Below are positions 8,605 through 16,669 of a stretch of 64,000 nt of DNA, piece after piece. Both the position numbers and the translations under genes were made by a program. Position 1 is the stretch's first letter. Each line of letters starts with the position of its first letter. A model generated the notes under the pieces. The model was given only the letters and a program-made list of their open reading frames with translations, searched no databases and had not been told where the DNA came from. Origin of the DNA: Solibacillus isronensis (lineage in GTDB: Bacteria > Bacillota > Bacilli > Bacillales_A > Planococcaceae); contig NZ_JAMBOC010000003.1 of NCBI RefSeq assembly GCF_023715405.1, forward strand, positions 62,001 through 126,000. The letters are read 5' to 3'.

Positions 8605-9809
8605 CGGTTTTTAAATATGTAGGTAGAACAAAGATGGGGGCAACACAAAAAGGAACAATCGATGCCGTAAGCAAAGCGGCAGCAATTACGAAACTCCGTG
8701 AAAAAGGAATTAACCCACGTGAGATTGAAGAATCAAAAAGTATCTGGCACAAAGAAGTCAGTTTAAGCAGGGGAAAAGTGAAAACACAGGATTTTGTAAT
8801 TTACTGCCGTCAGTTTGCAACTCTAATTCGTGCAGGTGTATCACTAGTAGAAGCGACTAATATTTTAGCTAAACAAGCAACGAGCAAACCTTTAAGAAGA
8901 GCACTTGAAAAGGTGGAAGAGGATATTCGTTCCGGTATTCCTTTTTCAGACTCAGCAAAAAGTCATCCAAAAGTGTTCCCGGAGCTTTTCGTTAATATGA
9001 TGAAATCCGGTGAAGCAACAGGGAATATTGATGAGATACTTGAACGTCTAGCAAATTCTTATGAAAAATCATTCCGGCTAATTAAAAAGGTGCAGTCTAC
9101 ATTAACTTATCCTGCAATGTTACTAATACTGATAGTTGTTGTTGTGTTTTTTATGCTCGTTTTTATCGTGCCTATGTTTGTTGAGTCGTTTGAATCGATG
9201 GATGCAGAACTGCCAATGTTAACTGTCGCAACCGTTAAACTAGGGCAATGGCTAAGACAATATTGGTGGTTACCGATTTTTATTTTCATAATCGGTATTA
9301 TTGTATTCCAATATTTATATCGAAATAATAAGCAATTTAATTATATGGTGCATTACATGATGTTAAAACTGCCGATATTCGGACCACTTTTACAGAAAAG
9401 TGCAATTGCAAGATTAACTCGTAATCTATCGTCATTATTTAGCAGCGCTGTACCTATTTTACGGGCATTGACAATTTCCGAAAAAATTTTAGGGAATCCG
9501 GTTATCGGGAAAGTAGTTTTGGATGCCCGTAGTAGCCTTGAAAAAGGCAGTACATTAACCGAACCATTAGAGAAAAGTTGGATTTTTCCACCGATGGTAA
9601 CGAGTATGACAAAAATTGGTGAATCAACCGGTTCTCTTGATTATATGCTGGAAAAGATCGCGGATTTTTATGAAGAAGAAGTAGAACGCAATGTGGATAC
9701 GTTAAAGTCACTTATTGAGCCGCTAATGATTGTAATATTAGCGGGAGCAGTTGGGCTTATAGTAGCAGCTATCTTTATGCCGATGTTAAGTCTCTATGAA
9801 AATATATAA
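8601..9809 (+). CDS. pilC: Type IV pilus inner-membrane platform protein
   Basis: A 402-residue GspF/PilC-family platform protein connecting the ATPases to the pilin subunits. Two T2SSF domains are visible. The first has QFATLIRAGVSLVEA and GIPFSDSAKSHPKVFPELF; the second has RNLSSLFSSAVPILRAL and SWIFPPMVTSMTKIGESTG. Transmembrane segments lie near 170-195, 225-240 and at the C-terminus (MIVILAGAVGLIVAAIFMPM). The start is TTG 8601, overlapping the pilT stop (TTGA), with GGTGAG just upstream; this implies translational coupling. The length matches the family. Confidence 0.93.
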   Translation: MTVFKYVGRTKMGATQKGTIDAVSKAAAITKLREKGINPREIEESKSIWHKEVSLSRGKVKTQDFVIYCRQFATLIRAGVSLVEATNILAKQATSKPLRRALEKVEEDIRSGIPFSDSAKSHPKVFPELFVNMMKSGEATGNIDEILERLANSYEKSFRLIKKVQSTLTYPAMLLILIVVVVFFMLVFIVPMFVESFESMDAELPMLTVATVKLGQWLRQYWWLPIFIFIIGIIVFQYLYRNNKQFNYMVHYMMLKLPIFGPLLQKSAIARLTRNLSSLFSSAVPILRALTISEKILGNPVIGKVVLDARSSLEKGSTLTEPLEKSWIFPPMVTSMTKIGESTGSLDYMLEKIADFYEEEVERNVDTLKSLIEPLMIVILAGAVGLIVAAIFMPMLSLYENI

Positions 9810-9900
9810 AAGGAAAATAGACGTTTTGCAAGGGGGCATCAAAGGGGTACAAAGCGTCAGTGCAAAAGAAAAATAGATAAAATTAAAAGGAGGATTTAAT

Positions 9901-10350
9901 TTGTTCAAAACATTAAAGAAACGTATTAAAAATGAAAAAGGTTTATCTTTGGTAGAGCTTTTAGCGGTAATTGTTATTTTAGGAATTATTTCGGCGATTG
10001 CTGTTCCAGCGATTGGGAGTATTATCGAGAATACAAGAGATAAGGCAATTCTTTCAGATGCAGCTGGATTACTTGCTGGAGCGAAAATTGCAATTGCTGA
10101 TGGTTCATGTGGTGAAGCGAGTAATAAGGTAATTATATGTAGTAATACTGTTTTGACAGAAGTTTTTGAGGGAGTGTTGATAAGTACTGATAAAGTAAGC
10201 TTTAACACTTCGACTAAAGAATATACGGTAACTTATGAAGAACTAAAAAATATTCAAAATACTGATAAATTTACTGGTGGGGGTTTCACGCCGTCAGCCA
10301 CTAATAATACTATTACTGGAAATCAATTAACAGCATTACTAGGGAAATAA
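9901..10350 (+). CDS. pilA: Major type IV pilin
   Basis: A 149-residue prepilin. The basic leader ends in NEKG and is followed by LSLVELLAVIVILGIISAIA, a canonical class III signal (Gly -1, Glu +5). The hydrophobic helix runs to about residue 38. Two Cys (SCGEASNKVIICSN) may form a disulphide in the globular domain. The start is TTG 9901 with a strong AGGAGG at 9889-9894, and the 91-base gap before it is the largest within this part of the operon. A stem-loop without T run follows, which may raise the abundance of its mRNA. It is taken as the major subunit because of its position and separate expression signals. Confidence 0.85.
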   Translation: MFKTLKKRIKNEKGLSLVELLAVIVILGIISAIAVPAIGSIIENTRDKAILSDAAGLLAGAKIAIADGSCGEASNKVIICSNTVLTEVFEGVLISTDKVSFNTSTKEYTVTYEELKNIQNTDKFTGGGFTPSATNNTITGNQLTALLGK

Positions 10351-10362
10351 TCACCCCTCAAA

Positions 10363-10392
10363 GAACACCCAACCCATAGCGCTTGGGTGTTC
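10363..10392 (+). other. Stem-loop downstream of the major pilin gene
   Basis: A perfect 10-bp stem (GAACACCCAA, 10363-10372, with 10383-10392) and a 10-base loop. No T run follows, so it is unlikely to terminate fully. It may protect the 3' end of the pilin mRNA or allow partial read-through to pilM. Confidence 0.6.
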
Positions 10393-10462
10393 CATTGAGC
10401 GATGATGATACTTAGCAAGCTTAGATATAGAAGTCAAAGTATAAGGGGGAGGGGGTTCCTCT

Positions 10463-11440
10463 ATGTTCAAAATGAAAAAGAAATCACATATGGCGCTCAT
10501 TTATAATGACTATGTTGTTCGGGTACTTATTTCTAAAGAGGAAAAGCTGGAGCATCCAATCATTAATGAAATTGCATTGCCGAGAAATATTGTACAAGAA
10601 GGAACTATTGTCGATGAGATGGCAATGTTTGAATTAATAAAAGCAAATGTTCAAAACTGGGGCGGTAAAAAGCAAAATGTCCGTTTTCTAGTGCCGGATA
10701 CATCGGTACTGTTGAAATCTTTTGAACATCCACCTGATGTGAACGGTAACGACCTGAAAGAATTTGTTCAGATGGAGCTGGGACGGTCGATTCATTTACC
10801 TTTTCAAGAACCGCTGATTGGTGTATACGATTCAGTAGAGGGAGATGGAAAAGCAATGTTATTTGCTGCGCCTCCTGATGAAGTAGGGAAGATGATCGGC
10901 TTACTATTGGACAATCATCTCCAACCGCAAGTCGCGGATATTTGTTCATTATGTAATTTACGTTTGCTTGAGCATATTGAATTCATAGATTCAAATCGTA
11001 CATATTTAGTAACGGACTGGTCGATTAATGAATTATCGATTTGTATCTATTCTGGTGGAGAGGTCGAGTTTTTACGTTTCCAAACAATTGAAACGGCTAC
11101 TGAAAATTGGAAACAGGAAGTGCTTGGAAATAATGAAATTCAATTTACTTATACAGGTGATTTGGGCAATTTCCGTACTGCTGCAACAGATCAGGTTCTT
11201 GAAATTGATCGGATGATGAACTTTTTCAAATTCTCACTTCATAAGGGCGAAAAAGAGGTCAATGAGATTGTAGTTATGGGGGACCACCCATTACTACCTA
11301 CAATTGAAACGCTCTTACGGGACAATTTACCAACTGCTGTTCGAATTGTTGACGATACTGTGGTTGAAAAATATTTTCCAAACTGTAAAGCTAAGCATGC
11401 CACATTACTGGGACTTGCTTTGAAGGAGGTTAATGAATGA
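10463..11440 (+). CDS. pilM: Type IV pilus assembly protein PilM (actin-like)
   Basis: A 325-residue cytoplasmic protein with the actin-like/SHS2 fold expected of PilM. N-terminal features include YNDYVVRVLISKE and VRFLVPDTSVLLKSFE, and a central FAAPPDEVGKMIGLL. PilM binds the cytoplasmic tail of PilN and links the pilus complex to the ATPases. Start ATG 10463 is preceded by GGAGGGGG. The stop overlaps pilN by four bases (ATGA). Divergence from proteobacterial PilM is clear, so the call rests partly on the PilM-N-O gene order. Confidence 0.8.
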   Translation: MFKMKKKSHMALIYNDYVVRVLISKEEKLEHPIINEIALPRNIVQEGTIVDEMAMFELIKANVQNWGGKKQNVRFLVPDTSVLLKSFEHPPDVNGNDLKEFVQMELGRSIHLPFQEPLIGVYDSVEGDGKAMLFAAPPDEVGKMIGLLLDNHLQPQVADICSLCNLRLLEHIEFIDSNRTYLVTDWSINELSICIYSGGEVEFLRFQTIETATENWKQEVLGNNEIQFTYTGDLGNFRTAATDQVLEIDRMMNFFKFSLHKGEKEVNEIVVMGDHPLLPTIETLLRDNLPTAVRIVDDTVVEKYFPNCKAKHATLLGLALKEVNE

Positions 11441-12027
11441 TACCAAATATTAACCTCATGCCCAAAATTGAAAAGGGCCCGACCAGTTTAAAGTTTGCAT
11501 TTATTTTGGTTGGAATATTATCAATGTTAACAATAATATTATTGGCTTTCCTTTATTACAGCGCAAAAAATGAAATAGCAGATGCCATATCAATGCGTGA
11601 TACATTAATTGCGACACGTGATGAATTGCAAGTAAATGTCACATCTTTAGATACGGAAAATCAAGAGTCTTTACAAGAATCGGTGACATTTGTTGAACGT
11701 GTTTCCTACCCGGTTACACCCATTATTAGTGAAACCAAAAATTTATTACCACCCAATACGTATATGCGTTCCTATGAATTTTCTACATTAGGGGTAACGG
11801 TGATTGTGGACTTGGAAACATTAAACGCAGTATCTGTTTATGTAAGTGATCTTAAAAACAACCCTTATTTTAATGATATTAAAGTGGGGACAATCGAAGC
11901 GTTTGAAATCGACTCGATGAAAGAAGAACTACGGGAGCCACAGTTTGCTGAAGTTCCTCGCTATGAAATAGAAATTGAACTTACTATTAATGAAGAATAT
12001 ATAGCTGCTGGAGGTGACGAACAATGA
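11437..12027 (+). CDS. pilN: Type IV pilus assembly protein PilN
   Basis: A 196-residue bitopic membrane protein. The N-terminus MIPNINLMPKIE matches the INLLP-type motif by which PilN contacts PilM. One transmembrane helix (about residues 22-42) is followed by a short coiled coil and an extracytoplasmic domain. It overlaps pilM by four bases and pilO by four bases. It forms the inner-membrane alignment complex with PilO. Confidence comes from motif plus context. Confidence 0.82.
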   Translation: MIPNINLMPKIEKGPTSLKFAFILVGILSMLTIILLAFLYYSAKNEIADAISMRDTLIATRDELQVNVTSLDTENQESLQESVTFVERVSYPVTPIISETKNLLPPNTYMRSYEFSTLGVTVIVDLETLNAVSVYVSDLKNNPYFNDIKVGTIEAFEIDSMKEELREPQFAEVPRYEIEIELTINEEYIAAGGDEQ

Positions 12028-12707
12028 ATTCCATCTCAAGCAGCAAAAACGGAACGCTTTTACTTATCATCGCTTTAGCGATGGCTATGTTATTTGCACT
12101 CTACTCTTTTGTTGTAAAGCCGAAGCAGGAAGAAGCACAATCGATTCGTACAGAAATCAATTATTTAAATACAGAAATTAAATCGCTTGAGCAAAATGTG
12201 GCGGACAGGCAATCACAGTATTCGGAAACGGATGTAAATGAATTTATGTTACGCAAAAAGGTTCCAAATGACAGGAATATTGATTCGTTAATTTTATCTA
12301 TAGAAGAAATTGAGTATGTGACAGCTTCACAGATTCGGCGTATTGAATTTAATAATTATGATACGCTCGTATCGAATTCAAACTTATTAAACTCTACCGA
12401 GAACTCTGAAGATGATGAAAGCCAGGGAATATTAGACGAGCTCCAACAAACTGAGGAATTACCTGTGTCTACCATATCCGAGGAGCCATTGCCACAGTCA
12501 TTGAAATTAGTCACATTTATTATCGAGGTTACATCACCAAATGAAACAAGCCTGCTACAGTTCATCAAAGAAATTGAACAAATAGAACGGATTATGCATA
12601 TTGACAGCATTGATTTTGATCTTGCTGGTGAAGAAGAGCAACTTTTTGAAGATACATCAGAAGTGGTAACAGCAGAAGTCCAAGTCACTACTTTCTACTA
12701 CGAATAA
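12024..12707 (+). CDS. pilO: Type IV pilus assembly protein PilO
   Basis: A 227-residue bitopic protein. A transmembrane helix at about 11-30 is followed by a coiled coil (residues 35-65, with EINYLNTEIKSLEQNV), an acidic stretch near 120-160 and a small ferredoxin-like domain at the end (FIIEVTSPNETSLLQFIKEI). It overlaps pilN by four bases. It is the predicted partner of PilN in the membrane alignment complex. No PilP or secretin follows, as expected for a monoderm cell. Confidence 0.8.
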   Translation: MNSISSSKNGTLLLIIALAMAMLFALYSFVVKPKQEEAQSIRTEINYLNTEIKSLEQNVADRQSQYSETDVNEFMLRKKVPNDRNIDSLILSIEEIEYVTASQIRRIEFNNYDTLVSNSNLLNSTENSEDDESQGILDELQQTEELPVSTISEEPLPQSLKLVTFIIEVTSPNETSLLQFIKEIEQIERIMHIDSIDFDLAGEEEQLFEDTSEVVTAEVQVTTFYYE

Positions 12708-12740
12708 CAAATGGGCAGGTACAAGTAAGGAGCATCTAAA

Positions 12741-13493
12741 ATGGAGATTATGTATACAATATTTGCGGGGATTTTTGGATTGGTATTTGGCTCATTTTAC
12801 AATGTAGTCGGATTACGGGTACCGAAAAAAGAGTCGATTGTGACACCGCCATCTCACTGTGTCCATTGCAATCGACGTTTAAGCGCTTTTGAACTCGTAC
12901 CTGTTTTTTCATACCTATTTCTACGAGGGAAATGCCGGACTTGTGGTGTGAAAGTGTCGCCGATTTACGCATTTACGGAACTGGTAACAGGACTTTTATT
13001 TGCGTTTGCTACATGGCAGCTTGGCATCACGTGGGAATTGGCAGTAGCTTTACTGTTTATTTCTCTATTGGTCATTATAAATGTTTCGGATATTGCGTAC
13101 ATGCTTATTCCGGACAAAATTCTATTGTTTTTCCTGCCGTTTCTAATCATTGGTAGAATTCTTTCGCCGCTTGATCCGTGGTGGGATAGTATAATCGGCG
13201 CCGCAATTGGATTCTCAATTTTACTGTTAATCGCCATTATTTCAAAAGGTGGAATGGGCGGCGGGGACATTAAGCTGTTTTTACTGATTGGATTAGTGTT
13301 GGGGACATTCAATACGTTATTAACCTTATTTTTGGCATCGGTGATCGGGATGATTGTCGGTATCGTCATCTTGAAAATCCGTGGGAAAGGGCGCAAAACC
13401 CCTGTACCGTTCGGACCATCAATTGCTATAGCTGCAATCATTGTTTACTTTTACGGTGACCAGCTCATCGATATGTATTTAAACCTTCTATAA
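12741..13493 (+). CDS. pilD: Prepilin peptidase / N-methyltransferase (A24A)
   Basis: A 250-residue polytopic aspartic peptidase that cleaves prepilin leaders and N-methylates the new N-terminus. The DUF3369/methyltransferase part has two CxxC pairs (HCVHCNRR and KCRTCGVK). The catalytic aspartates are in VSDIAYMLIPD and GGGDIKL. About eight hydrophobic segments fit the family. AAGGAG precedes ATG 12741. It closes the pilus-assembly operon. It is probably responsible for all four prepilins in this locus and could also process com pseudopilins, if the genome has them. Confidence 0.92.
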   Translation: MEIMYTIFAGIFGLVFGSFYNVVGLRVPKKESIVTPPSHCVHCNRRLSAFELVPVFSYLFLRGKCRTCGVKVSPIYAFTELVTGLLFAFATWQLGITWELAVALLFISLLVIINVSDIAYMLIPDKILLFFLPFLIIGRILSPLDPWWDSIIGAAIGFSILLLIAIISKGGMGGGDIKLFLLIGLVLGTFNTLLTLFLASVIGMIVGIVILKIRGKGRKTPVPFGPSIAIAAIIVYFYGDQLIDMYLNLL

Positions 13494-13496
13494 CGT

Positions 13497-13534
13497 AAAA
13501 AAAGAGGTGCCCTGAATTCATTTTCTGGGCATCC
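13497..13534 (-). terminator. Terminator facing the minus-strand small gene
   Basis: GGTGCCC at 13506-13512 pairs with GGGCATC at 13527-13533 (one wobble pair). On the minus strand a run of seven T (13503-13497) follows, so it ends the small gene at 13548-13772 and may also slow pilus-operon transcripts. Confidence 0.7.
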
Positions 13535-13547
13535 CTTTAAATATGTC

Positions 13548-13772
13548 TTAATAATCTATTATAACTTTCTCAAATGGGTGATTAGTCAGAAGCTCATGTG
13601 TTGCAAGTTCCACTACTTTTTCTACAGTATCTCCTAAAACTAATATGCGGTAGTTGCCAAAATCATTATAATAGGCGTCTGCTTCAACATATTGAGTCGT
13701 TTCGTTCTGTATATTTCTGCGAATATTTATGACGATTTCATAACCATCCTTTACAAATTGAATTTTTTTCAA
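13548..13772 (-). CDS. Hypothetical 74-residue protein
   Basis: No family recognised. The short soluble protein begins MKKIQFVKDGYEIVINIRRN and has predicted beta-strands followed by a helix (DTVEKVVELATHELL). The start chosen is TTG 13772, because AGGAGG (13783-13788) lies 10 bases upstream; a longer reading from TTG 13793 would place the ribosome site inside the gene. It is transcribed alone between the pilus operon and fumC, with its own terminator. Confidence 0.6.
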   Translation of the reverse strand: MKKIQFVKDGYEIVINIRRNIQNETTQYVEADAYYNDFGNYRILVLGDTVEKVVELATHELLTNHPFEKVIIDY

Positions 13773-13858
13773 TAAAAACAACCTCCTCAACAATAGTTTA
13801 TTACCGGCTGAAAGTAATTGACTAAACTTGTTGGAAGGTTGTGTAGGATCGCTAAAAA

Positions 13859-15250
13859 TTATTCAGCATTTGGATAAATCATCGTTTTTGGATCAACATA
13901 ACGGTCAAATTCCTCTTCTGTTAAAAGACCTGATGCAATAGCAGCTTCTTTTAAAGTTGTGCCTTCTTTATGTGCTGTTTTTGCGATTTTCGCCGCATTT
14001 TCATAACCGATATACGGGTTTAACGCCGTAACAAGCATTAACGAATTTTTCAAGTTAGCATCCAATACTTCCATATTCGGCTCGATACCGACTGCACAAT
14101 TGTCGTTGAATGATTTCATCGAATCGGCCAACAAGCGTGCTGATTGCAGGAAGTTGTAGATGATCACTGGCTTGAATACGTTCAATTCGAAATTACCTTG
14201 TGATGCTGCAAAGGCAATTGTTGCGTCATTGCCGACAACTTGAGTCACGACCATTGTCATTGCTTCACTTTGTGTCGGGTTTACTTTACCTGGCATGATT
14301 GATGAACCTGGTTCGTTTTCAGGAATCGTAATTTCACCGATACCAGAGCGCGGACCACTTGCCAGCCAGCGTACATCATTGGCGATTTTCATTAAATCCG
14401 CAGCCAATGCTTTTAATGCACCGTGCGCTGTCACGACTTCATCATGGCTTGTCAAAGCATGGAATTTATTTTCCGCAGATGTAAATTCAATGCCTGTTAG
14501 TTTGCTGATTTCTGCAGCTGTGCGGGCACCGAATTCCGGATGGGCGTTAATGCCTGTACCAACGGCAGTACCGCCAATCGCAAGCTCTTTCATGAACTGC
14601 GTGTTCACCATAATCATTTTTTCGCATTTTAACAGCATATGGTGCCAGCCGCCAATTTCCTGACCAAGTGTAAGCGGTGTTGCATCCTGTAAATGGGTAC
14701 GACCGATTTTAATAATATCGTTAAACGCTAACGCTTTTTCTCTTAATGTCGCCTGTAACAGCTTTAAGCGCGGCATTAGGTAGTTCTCTACGATTTCGAC
14801 TGCAGCAATATGTAGTGCAGTAGGGAATGTGTCATTTGAGCTTTGTGACTTGTTGACGTCATCGTTAGGATGAACCTTTTCATCCGATCCGGCTGCCGTC
14901 AGCTTTTCATTCGCTAAGTGGGCAATTGTCTCGTTCACATTCATATTTGTCTGTGTACCACTGCCTGTTTGCCAGACGACAAGAGGGAAGTGTTCATCCC
15001 ATTTACCTGCAAGAATTTCATCGGCTGCTTCTACAATCGCATTTTTCTTCGCATCGGATAACTTGCCTAATTTATTATTGGCAATCGCCGCTGCTTTTTT
15101 CAAAATAGTCATGGCACGGATAATTTCAATCGGCATTCTTTCTGTGCCAATTTGGAAGTTTTCTTTGCTTCGCTGTGTTTGTGCACCCCAAATTTTGTCT
15201 GCTGGTACACGAATTTCACCTAAAGTGTCTTTTTCAATACGGAATTCCAA
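13859..15250 (-). CDS. fumC: Class II fumarate hydratase
   Basis: A 463-residue iron-independent fumarase of the aspartase/fumarase superfamily, interconverting fumarate and malate in the TCA cycle. Signature [17 protein letters not shown] is present (about 316-332), with the catalytic-loop Ser and Lys; [23 protein letters not shown] and the ending [12 protein letters not shown] are also typical. The start is TTG 15250 with GGAG nine bases upstream. The only clear promoter upstream overlaps a Fur box, and a hairpin with a T run lies between that promoter and the gene (see separate entries). Aspartase is excluded by the fumarase-type sequence. Confidence 0.95.
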   Translation of the reverse strand: MEFRIEKDTLGEIRVPADKIWGAQTQRSKENFQIGTERMPIEIIRAMTILKKAAAIANNKLGKLSDAKKNAIVEAADEILAGKWDEHFPLVVWQTGSGTQTNMNVNETIAHLANEKLTAAGSDEKVHPNDDVNKSQSSNDTFPTALHIAAVEIVENYLMPRLKLLQATLREKALAFNDIIKIGRTHLQDATPLTLGQEIGGWHHMLLKCEKMIMVNTQFMKELAIGGTAVGTGINAHPEFGARTAAEISKLTGIEFTSAENKFHALTSHDEVVTAHGALKALAADLMKIANDVRWLASGPRSGIGEITIPENEPGSSIMPGKVNPTQSEAMTMVVTQVVGNDATIAFAASQGNFELNVFKPVIIYNFLQSARLLADSMKSFNDNCAVGIEPNMEVLDANLKNSLMLVTALNPYIGYENAAKIAKTAHKEGTTLKEAAIASGLLTEEEFDRYVDPKTMIYPNAE

Positions 15251-15290
15251 CTAAATCATCTCCTTTAATATATGTATACCCAATTTTTCA

Positions 15291-15325
15291 TGAAAAAATG
15301 GCAAATCGTGAGGGGATTTGCCATT
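15291..15325 (-). terminator. Intrinsic terminator in the fumC leader
   Basis: A perfect 11-bp stem (AATGGCAAATC type, 15315-15325 with 15297-15307) has a loop containing CCCCTC on the minus strand and is followed by six T (15298-15293). It lies between the Fur-box promoter and fumC, so it either attenuates fumC or ends a small RNA. Confidence 0.8.
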
Positions 15326-15440
15326 CTTCCAGGAGAAAAGATCAATCCAATTAATCTTTTCGAAATATGAGAAAAGTAATTAATGAGTTTCGAATCTGAA
15401 CTGGGGGGAACAGTATCGAAAAGGTTTTACTAACCTTACA
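15292..15440 (-). ncRNA. Candidate Fur-regulated C-rich small RNA or attenuated fumC leader
   Basis: A transcript starting about 7 bases after the TATCAT -10 (15447-15452) and ending at the terminator T run would be roughly 148 nt. It contains no convincing reading frame. Two C-rich segments are displayed in loops: a 4-bp hairpin (15400-15403 with 15411-15414) with loop UUCCCCC, and the terminator loop with CCCCUC. C-rich loops aimed at Shine-Dalgarno sequences are typical of Gram-positive small RNAs such as FsrA and RoxS/RsaE. The sequence is not one I recognise; the class is inferred from promoter, loops and terminator. Confidence 0.5.
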
Positions 15441-15442
15441 AT

Positions 15443-15475
15443 GATAATGATAATCTTTATCAATTAGAAAGTCAA
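15443..15475 (-). promoter_or_regulatory. Sigma-A promoter overlapped by a Fur box
   Basis: On the minus strand, TTGACT (15475-15470), a 17-base spacer and TATCAT (15452-15447) form a good vegetative promoter. The plus-strand sequence GATAATGATAATCTTTATC at 15443-15461 matches the classical 19-bp Fur consensus at 18 positions and covers the -10. Iron-bound Fur should block transcription here. Confidence 0.8.
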
Positions 15476-15619
15476 TGCTTTTATTAAACAAATTTTTAGA
15501 AAATTCGATTTGCTGAATCTCCCAATATGTAAAACAACGCCGAAAGCACCGAACCCAATAGGATACTTTAGACGTTGTTGTTTTTGGTATTCACTTAGGA
15601 AGTCATCCCCTTAATTTTG

Positions 15620-15931
15620 TTAAACTATTTTTACATAAAAATCCCGGCCGTTTGTCAGTTCAGGAATTTCTATATTTTTTTCGTTTTTATAATAGTCTGA
15701 AATAATATTAGCAAGACCGGTATAGCCATTTAATAATGTTCCTTGTTTAATTTCTTTCGCGATATTATGGAACTCAAAATAGTGAAGTGCATCATCGCTC
15801 ATCCCGTATAAAATTCTCTCGATATCTGCAAGGGGAATGTTGATTCCTCTCGTATATCGGCACTCACGCTTATACGTATGGTGCGGTATATTGATTGGTG
15901 TTGTTTCATTAATCATCGTCAATTGGTTCAT
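15620..15931 (-). CDS. Hypothetical 103-residue protein
   Basis: Family not recognised. The protein is soluble, mildly charged, with a predicted helix LADIERILYGMSDDALHYFE and a C-terminal ELTNGRDFYVKIV. The start is ATG 15931 with GGAGG about 7 bases upstream. It stands between ypsA and the Fur-box promoter. A long-loop inverted repeat (AACAACG near 15534-15540 and CGTTGTT near 15580-15586) downstream may be a weak terminator. Confidence 0.6.
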   Translation of the reverse strand: MNQLTMINETTPINIPHHTYKRECRYTRGINIPLADIERILYGMSDDALHYFEFHNIAKEIKQGTLLNGYTGLANIISDYYKNEKNIEIPELTNGRDFYVKIV

Positions 15932-16037
15932 AATGTGGCCTCCTTAAATAGTAAAATATAATTTGTTTAATATATTATACCCCAAAACAAAAATCTGTAG
16001 TCAGAATATTTACTGAATTTAGATATTTACATAACTT

Positions 16038-16595
16038 TTACCAATCATCTCCTTGCTGCATTTCCTCAGCCACCACTTGTAAATCATAAGCATTGATCAT
16101 CAACAGCTCATATTGATCATGCTGCTCCATATACTTCTGGATGAGGCTAAGCACATATTTTGGAGATCCTTCATTTTCTTCATCGTAGACGAGCAATGTC
16201 GCATCCGTGTTATCGATAATGAACTTGTCCTTTTCAATAAACTGCCATGGTGCTTCGTAAGGGCGCTTCGTCACGCTTGTCACAAAATCTGCCTTACTTA
16301 CTATATGCATATAGGTCTCTTGTTTATGCTCATTCCAATTTTTTTCCTGTTCCAAGAAGGGGGTGATAATAGAGTATCTGAGTTCTGGGTAGTCATTTTT
16401 AAGTTCCAGTACAACTTGTGCCGCCCATGTTTCAACACCTTGCTGGCCGCTGATTACGACCCATTCCAGTCCGTCTTCTATTAGGATGCGCAGCTGGTTT
16501 TCCAGTGCCTTTTTAATAACCGGGACACCAGGATGCTTGTCATTGAATATTCCTAATTCATGTGGACGGTAGCCCGTAATATAAAGTGATTTCAT
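16038..16595 (-). CDS. ypsA: YpsA family SLOG-domain protein (DUF1273)
   Basis: A 185-residue protein of the YpsA family (SLOG superfamily, Rossmann-like nucleotide-binding fold). The N-terminus MKSLYITGYRPHELGIF and the motif VISGQQGVETWAAQV, containing the Gly-rich ligand-binding loop, are diagnostic. In Bacillus subtilis YpsA affects cell division when overproduced; its ligand is unknown. ATG 16595 is chosen because AAGGAG is seven bases upstream; longer readings would run into the rocD terminator. Start and length agree with the family (~180 residues). Confidence 0.85.
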   Translation of the reverse strand: MKSLYITGYRPHELGIFNDKHPGVPVIKKALENQLRILIEDGLEWVVISGQQGVETWAAQVVLELKNDYPELRYSIITPFLEQEKNWNEHKQETYMHIVSKADFVTSVTKRPYEAPWQFIEKDKFIIDNTDATLLVYDEENEGSPKYVLSLIQKYMEQHDQYELLMINAYDLQVVAEEMQQGDDW

Positions 16596-16619
16596 CATAA
16601 GTCTCCTTTGCTTAACCAT

Positions 16620-16656
16620 CAATAAAATAAGGGCACTATGCATAACACAGCGCCCT
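16620..16656 (-). terminator. Terminator between ypsA and rocD
   Basis: Minus-strand AGGGCGCT (16656-16649) pairs with AGTGCCCT (16637-16630) including one wobble and is followed by TTATTTTATT. It lies downstream of no minus-strand gene except rocD's upstream neighbour, ypsA being on the lower-coordinate side. It therefore separates transcripts: rocD (16670-17872) ends here before ypsA begins. Confidence 0.75.
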
Positions 16657-16669
16657 CTAAATATACTAC

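Noticed and set aside
13773..13793. Longer start (TTG 13793) for the 74-residue gene
   Set aside because: The added codons contain the AGGAGG ribosome site itself.
16596..16643. Longer N-terminus of YpsA
   Set aside because: It would overlap the terminator hairpin downstream of rocD, and AAGGAG fits ATG 16595.
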